This document shows, one piece after another, positions 52,001 through 61,000 of a stretch of DNA of 64,000 nucleotides (position 1 is the stretch's first letter; each line of letters starts with the position of its first letter). The stretch is from Candidula unifasciata (lineage: Eukaryota > Mollusca > Gastropoda > Stylommatophora > Geomitridae), in contig CAJHNH020006645.1 in assembly GCA_905116865.2 (NCBI GenBank), positions 1 to 64,000 of the forward strand. The letters run 5' to 3'. Below the pieces are notes generated by a model, which was given only the letters and a program-made list of their open reading frames with translations, was not told the DNA's origin and did not search any database. Made by a program: the position numbers and the translations under genes.

Positions 52001-55000
52001 CGAAGAAAATTTTTTTGCAGCACTTAAGCTCAAGCCGGCGTAATGCTGACCACATTACCCACCTAGTGCCAATTGTTCTTTAAAAATATGGGAGCTCCTC
52101 CCGTATGCCCTACGCGCCTAAAGGCGTGAAAAGAGATCTTTACTACACTTTATACTTTACTGAAGCTCAAACAGTTCATCCAATACCTGAAAACAAACTT
52201 CTTGGTATAAATATTACAGACAGAAACAACAAGAAGCAAACAGCACTCCATAAGTCAGAAAAATCATACCTTTCCTTCCTTCATTATTTGCAGAAGTCGA
52301 CCAGGAATCAATTTTCTTTTTGTTATAACTTTCTGCTTGCTTCTTCTGTACGTGAACCTGAAAAGCATATTATCCAATGTTAGTTTCTTCATCTGTTTTT
52401 CATTTCCAAATGAAGCTTGGGCCTTCAAACAACTCACATCAAGCCATTTGAAAAACTGTTCATGAGTGGTTGGATTTTACAGCTAAGAAAAGTCTCCTTA
52501 CATTAACTCTCTCTCCCCTGGTGAGTTAGAAAGAAACAAAGCCAATGACCCATATTTTGGGAAGTCCTGGTTGGAAAACTTTTCAAAAACCATTTACACA
52601 GTTCATACAAAATCCTAACCAGTCAATTTACGGAACAAATCAATATTAATTTCTATAGAGAATAAGAGCAGCAATCAGTAAATACGAATGGAGCAGAAAA
52701 TTAACAGACTTACCTCTCTCGACCATAAACAAATTTTTAAGTGGCTCATATCCAGATTTCCTAACCCAGTCACCGAAGAACCACTAGCTGTCGTGCAAAA
52801 TTATGACATCAAAATTTCTAGTTAAAAAGCCATTTGTTTACAAGGAAGTACCGCCTCCTCAAATGCTATTTTTAAAAAATTAATCACTTCCAGTTCTCCT
52901 AACATCTGAGCAGGTGCAACTGATACCAGTGCTATAAGCTATGCTTCTCGTCCTCAAGTCACAATAGCAAGTCGGTAAAGTGACTTTAATGGGGTATTGG
53001 ACATAACTACAAGTGACAGATGGCATGACAGGGTTAATATTTATCTTAAAATGCTCAGATATTGTCTAAAAAATTTAAAATGCTCAGACAATAGTTTAAA
53101 TTCCTTAAAATGCTCAAACAATAGTCTGAATACCCTCAAAATGCTAAAACAATTCTCCTTACATTAAAATGCTCACACAGAAGTCTCCTTACCTTAAAAT
53201 GCTTACACACTCCATACCTAAAAATGCTCATACAAAAGTCTCCTTACCTTAAAATCCTAACAGTCTCCTTACCTTAAAATCCTAACAGTCTCCTTACCTT
53301 AAAATCCTAACAGTCTCCTTACCTTAAAATCCTAACAGTCTCCTTACCTTAAAATCCTAACAGTCTCCTTACCTTAAAATGATCATACAAAAGTCTCCTT
53401 ACCTTAAAATGATCATACAAAAGTCTCCTTACCTTAAAATGTTCATACAAAAGTCTCCTTACCTTAAAATGATCATACAAAAGTCTCCTTACCTTAAAAT
53501 GATCATACAAAAGTCTCCTTACCTTAAAATGTTCACAAAAAAGTCTCCTTACCTTAAAATGATCATACAAAAGTCTCCTTACCTTAAAATCCTAACAGTC
53601 TCCTTACCTTAAAATGTTCACAAAAAAGTCTCCTTACCTTAAAATGTTCACAAAAAAGTCTCCTTACCTTAAAATGATCATACAAAAGTCTCCTTACCTT
53701 AAAATCCTAACAGTCTCCTTACCTTAAAATGTTCACAAAAAAGTCTCCTTACCTTAAAATGATCATACAAAAGTCTCCTTACCTTAAAATCCTAACAGTC
53801 TCCTTACCTTAAAATGTTCACAAAAAAGTCTCCTTACCTCAAAATGCTCAGACAAAAGTCTCCTCAGCTAAAAATTCGCACAAAAGTTGTATAAAAAATG
53901 CTTCGGTAAATGCCTCATGACCTTGAGATGCTCAGATAAAAATATTTTCTCACCTTGAAACATCCAGACATAAATCATCATTAAAAAGCCCAGACAAATC
54001 TCCTTACCTTAAAATGCTCAGATAAAAGCTTTTGGTGAGTGGTCAGAGTTGTATATTCCTTTGGCTCTTGACTAAATACAATCTGCAACAAGTAATTGAT
54101 AATATTTGTTTAATGTTTCTTGTCTTTAAATCAGATCCTTATATAAGTTTAGACTTAAAGACAAGGGTAAGAATGCTGGCTCATATTCGCAAGACCAAAG
54201 TTATAATTCTAATTACCGTGGATTCTGGGCTTGCGAGGAAATGAGCGTAAACGGGAGCTAAAACAACTGGGTGAAGCCGCAGAAAGAGCTTCGAGCTAGC
54301 TGTGGACACAGTGGAATGTCGTGGGGGATAGGCCTCGGTAGAATGGTCAGGGGCCCCCAGCGGAAAATGTCTCTCTGCCAACTGCCAAAGTCTAACATCA
54401 GTCCAACGAACCAACCATTAACTTGTCACTCTGGTCTGTGCAGGTACGCGTCTAATATGCTACCGCAGCGACAATATATAACACCAACCCTCACAATACC
54501 TGTTGCAAAGCCACCATGCCGATCTTGTCCCTGTCAGTTAAACGCAGCAGGAGAAGTCTGTGGCCTGGCTTCATGACCCAGGTTGGCCAACCCTCCAAGA
54601 CTGTCTAGAAGATAATGGGCAGAAACAATTGTTGACGAGGGATCTTTCTACTGATAAACGTTGAACTCATGCTGTGTCTGCTCCAAGTGGAGTTCTTCTG
54701 ACATATGATTATTATCATCATCTTCTTCATGTACCCGAGCTGTAAACTTCAGTGAAAAGTTTATGGTTGTTCGTCCACTTCTACACTTTGGTCCCATTCC
54801 AAAACTTGAGTTCTCATTGCACAACATTTGACAGATCTGGCCAATTAGTGTGCAGACTATTGGTCTACAGGCAGATGCACTCCGACTTTAAAGGAAACAC
54901 CCCTAATTAGTTGCTGTTTATGACATGCTTGTTAGGGGGCGGTAGATCTTTTCTTATTTTCCCCAAAGTGGAGCCCTAGAACCCACCTGGGGAAGGGATA

Positions 55001-58000
55001 ACAATTATATTTTAACCTGCACAGTCCACAGTGACTGCACTAGACAAGAGGCCATAACTGCTCACGCTCAAGACCCCTTGCCATTCAACGGCCTAAAAAA
55101 GTAGTAAATACAGGCAGTAAGGATAGCAGTAGTAGTAGTAGTAAAGAATATCAACTTCAATTGCTGCTGAAGATGGGGACGGAGCACTTATGGAAATGGC
55201 CCGAGTGCTGTGATGTCGGTTCAACTCACTGGGTTTAATTCCATATAGTTTCCCTGTGTGGGTTCTGGTGCCCCATTTTGTGGGGGAAGGGGGATGAGGG
55301 GATTGACTCATCTTTATGGTATAAACCTTTCATAAATGCATAGATAAATAAATTAAAGAAGTTTAGTTAGATCTGACTCGTGCTTTTAAAAAAAAAAAAA
55401 GGATTAAAAAGCTTTTTTTATTTTAAAGGGGAAAAAACTATAAAATTTTTCACCTTCAAGCAGTCAGCAAATTTTGATAATCCTGCTCCTTTGGTGCTTA
55501 ATGCAGAATTTCCTGATGTGAAAACATTATAGAGAGATACTGAATAATGGTGTCTGTACTTAGCTGTGTGTCTGAATATGTGTTGTGTGTGTGTGTGTGT
55601 GTGCGCATGTTGTGTTTATGTGTAGATTGTGTTTGTGTGTAACATACGTGTGTAGACTGTGTCTAAGTGTGTGTGTGATCACGTGCTGTGTCTGTCTGTG
55701 CTGTGACTGTGTGTGTGTATCTTGTTTCTGCATGCTTGTGTGTTGTCTGTGTATACCTGTGTAGTGTATATGCCATGCCAGTGTGTGCACCTGCCTGTTA
55801 AGTAAATGTTTCTATATGTGTGTTATGTCTGTGTGTATAATGTGTCAGTAAGTTTGTATGTGTGGATGTCAGTGTGTTTGTGTATGCTGTATCTGCGTAT
55901 GCCTGCTTATGTGCTCTGTTAGTGTGTGCACCTCTGTATGTTAAGTGTGTTTAAGTTTGTGTATATGTCAGTAGTTTGATGTGTGTGTGCGTGTGCGTAT
56001 TTCTGTATGAATATTTGCCATCCATATATTTACTTAACATTCGTACTATAGAAAGATTATCAGAATACCAAGGACCAAGAAGAGAAGAAATACTGACATT
56101 TTAAAAGATTTGAACAACAAGAAGGATTGGCTAACAAACAGCATCTTGTCTCAGAAGCTGAAATACGAGACAAGCTTTTTAAGTAAGTCCCGTTTTGACA
56201 GTAGCAACAAACACTGATGGAAAACATAAATGTGCATAAGCAGTATGTTTTATGCGGTTCCCCAGCTAGCTCACATTTATCACCTCTTTCTCATACACGA
56301 ATGTATGTAGTAATGTAGACAAAGATGGGAGAATATATAGAGATATAAACATGGCAATACAAATAGTAAAAGGATCTTCACAGCACAAGGAAATTTGTGG
56401 AGGGCAGAAGACACAGAATATAATACTAAACTTATAAAAATGTAACTCTAATATCAAATCAGTACTACTGCATGGAGCAGAAACATGCAGAACAAACAAA
56501 ATAATTGATAATAAACTACAAACATGCATGAACCCTATTGCCAGAAAAGGCTAAATCCAGTCAGTTGTAGCTCAGCCCTGTAAATGCCAATATTTCACCA
56601 CTGCTGCAATGACCTGCTCTCAAAAAGTGAAGTTAAATTCCATTGGGTTTATGCATGCCTAGTGTTTAGAAGGGTTTCCTTGAGAATAAAATAGCTTTCT
56701 TATAGCAAGATTGACTATCAATATTCCCATAAGCCTCACTGATAGAGGTAGCAGGGTTACTGTATTAGGCAACATACATATTTGTTTTGGGACTAAGGAA
56801 CGCATTTGATTTAATGCTTCCCTCAGTTCTTGTTTAGTAAATACTTTCTCTACAAAGCTTTAAATTTTCAAAACATCTTGTTTAATGAATACTTTCTCTA
56901 CAAAGCTTTATATTTTCAAAACAAACATTTTTAAAATATTCACAAATAAATTGTTCAATACTTCATTAACTATCTTGAAATGAAATATTTTTTCCAGAAA
57001 TTTCCATGTGGCCCATGTTGTTAGCAAAAGGGTTAAAAGTGACTGTGCAGAAGAAATAGTATGAAACAATAACTAACGTGCACCTTACAGAAAGAAATAA
57101 ACAATCTGGTGCTAAGACACACACTAAGAATACCCATTAATAGTATAATCCTTTCTGTGTGGGCTCCAGGACCCCATTTTGTGTGCGTGTGTGTGTGCGT
57201 GTGTTCGCCTGTGTGTGGGGGAGGGGGGAGGAATACAAAATGCTCCTTAACAAGCATGTTGCAAAGGGTGACTTACTATGGGTTTGCTGAAATTAGATGT
57301 GCTGGACTAAGGCAGAAATATCACAGCCTAGGTGTAAACCACAATAAAACATGCCAACTGCCTTTTTTAAAGTGAACAGAGAAGAAAAAACAGAAGAATA
57401 AAACGATTGGGTAGGGGTTGCACAGAAGAAGAGAAGAAAAAGAAAAATAAAAGAAGAAGAATAGAAAAACATAAGCAGAAGAAGACACATGATATTTTCA
57501 TTTTCTAGCTCCACTACAAGCCCATAACAATGTAACAAAGAGAGGTTTTAATAAAAAGAATTAAAATACATCCTAAAACTGACAGCTCACCATCATTGCT
57601 GAGGAAAGTGCTCATTTTGTCCAACACATCCAGCAACAAAGACTTGGTTGTCCAGTTAATGTTGACTTTAGCCAGGAATTCAAACATGTAGCTGTGGGAA
57701 AAGTGAAACGTGAACTTCTGCAATTTGATAAACACCTTGTTTTAAGCTGCGTCATATAATGAAAGCACCACTGCTGGTCCTAGGCCTGGATGAGAAAGGA
57801 GGAGGAGAAGGACAGAGCATGTGGCCAGCTCCCCTGTTTTGTAACAGAATCTTGATATACAAACTCACCTAAAAAAATTATGAAAGTCATTCTGGCAAAT
57901 TAGGAAGGTAAAAGGTGAGAGAAAACTGCTGGTGAGAGAAGACTGCTGATGAAAGCCACTCTGCCGAAGCCAGTGGCCAGATATGCTCAAAAAAAAACTT

Positions 58001-61000
58001 ACATAAAAAAAACTTTTCTTGTGGGTTTTTTCTTCTTCTTTGTGTTGACTGACTGTGAATTCCAGTGTAAAGTCATGGTTGTTTGTCCACTTGGACTTTA
58101 GCTATTTACTAGTACCTGAGTTTTACATGTACATCCGTTTTACTTGCTTATTTGAATGCCGTTTTCGTTCCCTGCCTCTCGGGCAGATGTACTACGACTC
58201 TGAGGGAAAGACTGGTTTTTGAGATGGTCAAACTATGGTAAAGTGAGGCCCAAAATGCTGGACTGGCATTCAGTTTATGATACTTTTTCTTTTTCTGGTT
58301 CACTGGTTGTAAACTCCAGAGGAACGTTCTGGTTGTTCGTCCACTTCTGGTCTTGTTCTAGAATTTGAGTTTTGCATGCACATCCGTTTTACAGATCTAG
58401 CTTATTTGTATTCTTTGCTTTCTTTGCATTGGAACCCACAGGGGCATAGAAATAAAAGAAAACCAAAAAAAAAACACATGGAGAAGGGAGCTGGAGAGTG
58501 AAGTTAAAAAGATGGAGAGGACATAGGGAGAGCTGCATGTGATAGCAAAGGATAGAATGACTTGGCGTGAGTTAGTTGACGGCCTTTGCTCCGTTGGGGG
58601 CTAGAAAGGCAGAGGAGAGTGTAATTATATTACATATATACCTATTTAGAAGGGGTTGAACAGAATATGTCTAGTTTAAAAAATGATCTTCCTCAAGTGG
58701 GTTCCTGGGTGGACTCCATTCTGGAGAACAAAGAACAGACCTATTGCTGCCCCCCCCCCCCCCCCCCCCCCCCCAAAAGAAATTAAGCATGTCATAAGAA
58801 GCCACTAATTAAAAAATAATGTTCCTCGTGTGGTTTTCCTGGGCTCCATTCTGGAGAAAAATAGACCCCCCCCCCCCCTCACTCCAAATAAGCAGGTCGT
58901 AGGAGGCGACTAATTAGGGGCGGTTTCTTCAAAGTCAGAGTGCATATCTACCTAAGAGGCAAGAAACCAACAGTGAGCATATAAATATGCCAGATCTGAA
59001 AAACATATGTGCGCACATAACTCAACCTCTGGAACAAGACTACAGTCCATAAGCGATCGAACTTTCTTCCACGTTTACAGTCCATGAACGATCAGAAGAA
59101 GATGAAGAAACATAATGTTTGACTGCTTTTGTTAGCACCAGTGAAAACGATTGCCAGAAATGGGGTTTACCCGGACTCACCCGCCAGGCAGTGTTTTTCC
59201 CTGGGCAGAATTCATAATGTCAATCGCATCCAGGTTTTCCTCCATCTCCAACAGTGTTTCTAAATCAAAGAAAGGATATTCAGATTATACAGTTGTTAGA
59301 TACAAATTATTATCATACATTCCCGATGTGGAATTTGGGGGGAACAAAGAACAGACCCATTAACTACTAAAGTAAAAAAAAAACCAGTAAAGGTCCATAT
59401 TCCAGGCCTTTAGGCGTATTGGGAATATAGGGCTAGACCTATATTTTTATAGACCAATCAGTACTTGGTGGGTGATGAGGTCAGCATCACACCGGCCACC
59501 TTTACTTCCCAGGACTGCACCTGCGATCCACTCAAGGCTGGGTAAACCTTGGATCAAGGTCACTTTAAAAAAAAAAAAGTCCAGCTCCATCAGGACGCGA
59601 ACCCACAACTTTCCCATCTGCAGGCCGGCGTCTAGCCGCCAATGCCACGGCGACTCCCACTACCTGTTAAGTGACTAAGGTGAATTTTCTTCTAGAATGA
59701 AGTTGCAAGCATGCCCTTAAAGGCATCTAATTAAGGATTTGCTAAAACTGGATGTGTTATGCTGAACGAGCCTGGAAACCATAACTCACGTCAAATGCCC
59801 TTTTAATTAAGGCTGACTGCAGGAGGAGAAAAAGAAGAAGATAAAGAAAAACGACTTACCTCTGACCAAATTTTTTCTTAGCATTAGGCAACTTACAATA
59901 TGTTCACTAATTTCTCTATTCATGGTAAACCCTTCTTAACTTGTCCTACCATTTTCAAGTAATGTTAATTCAAGGTATAACAGTTGTTATTTTATCTCAC
60001 TGTTTCCCACAGTTAATTCTTTAAGTTCCAAATATTGTTACCTAGAATTATAACAGCAGGGGTTTAGAAGGTTATAATATACTTCTCCTTTTCGTTCATC
60101 CAGGTGAAGTAAATGTGTTGTGCCTGTTTACAGCAGAGCTGCGATATTTGGGCCTTTCTGCTTACACGTCCGACTTCATCAAGCAATCGTTGACCGAGTT
60201 AACTTCTCAGATAGTTTCGTGGGACAGAGACATGACGTAGCCTTATTTGTGTGTTGTTCTCTCTGTACCCTTATCTACAGGTGTTGTCCCCAGGGACCCT
60301 GTCTAAGGCATCCGCATTAAGATATGTCTGCCCTCAAGGGAAGGTAGGGGCAGATCATGGGCATTCCCCACCATCCAAAGAGGCTTACATAAATGCAGAG
60401 CCGACACATGACGCTCTGGTCCTGGGCTCACCCAAGGAATTATCATGTACGCTTAGTATACTACCCGCCTACTGAAATACAAGGGGAGTCAATAAGTAAG
60501 TCACAAATGGTTATGGGATGGCAAGAAAATGTAGCTGGTGGTTTCTAAAGGTGTCATTAGATGACAGCAACATAGAACTTTATGCTTCCCTTCGTTAGAT
60601 GGAACTAGGTGTTGCATGTGTATTCGGATCACAAAATGGTGACTGTACTTGTTGTGCGGTGATTTTTTTGGGGGGAAGGGGGTGGACAAAAGGGTTACCT
60701 GCAAAGGACATTCATAAGGAAGTGCTTCCTGTTTATGCTGACAAATGTTTATCCCATAGAGTGGTGCATAGCTGGGTAAAAAAGACATTTCTTAAGGACG
60801 CTCTAAAATTGTCGATAAAGTCCGATCTGGTCATCCTGTTGAGACTGCAACAGACGCATCCGTGCAGTTGGTGGTTATGCTGACATTGTTCTAGGATTGT
60901 TAAAGAGTGCTTATAACCAAATTCAAATAAAGAGGTAACAATGTGAATGCTGATTCATAGTGTAAAGTTCTATTGATGCTTCATGATGCAGTTCAAAGAA

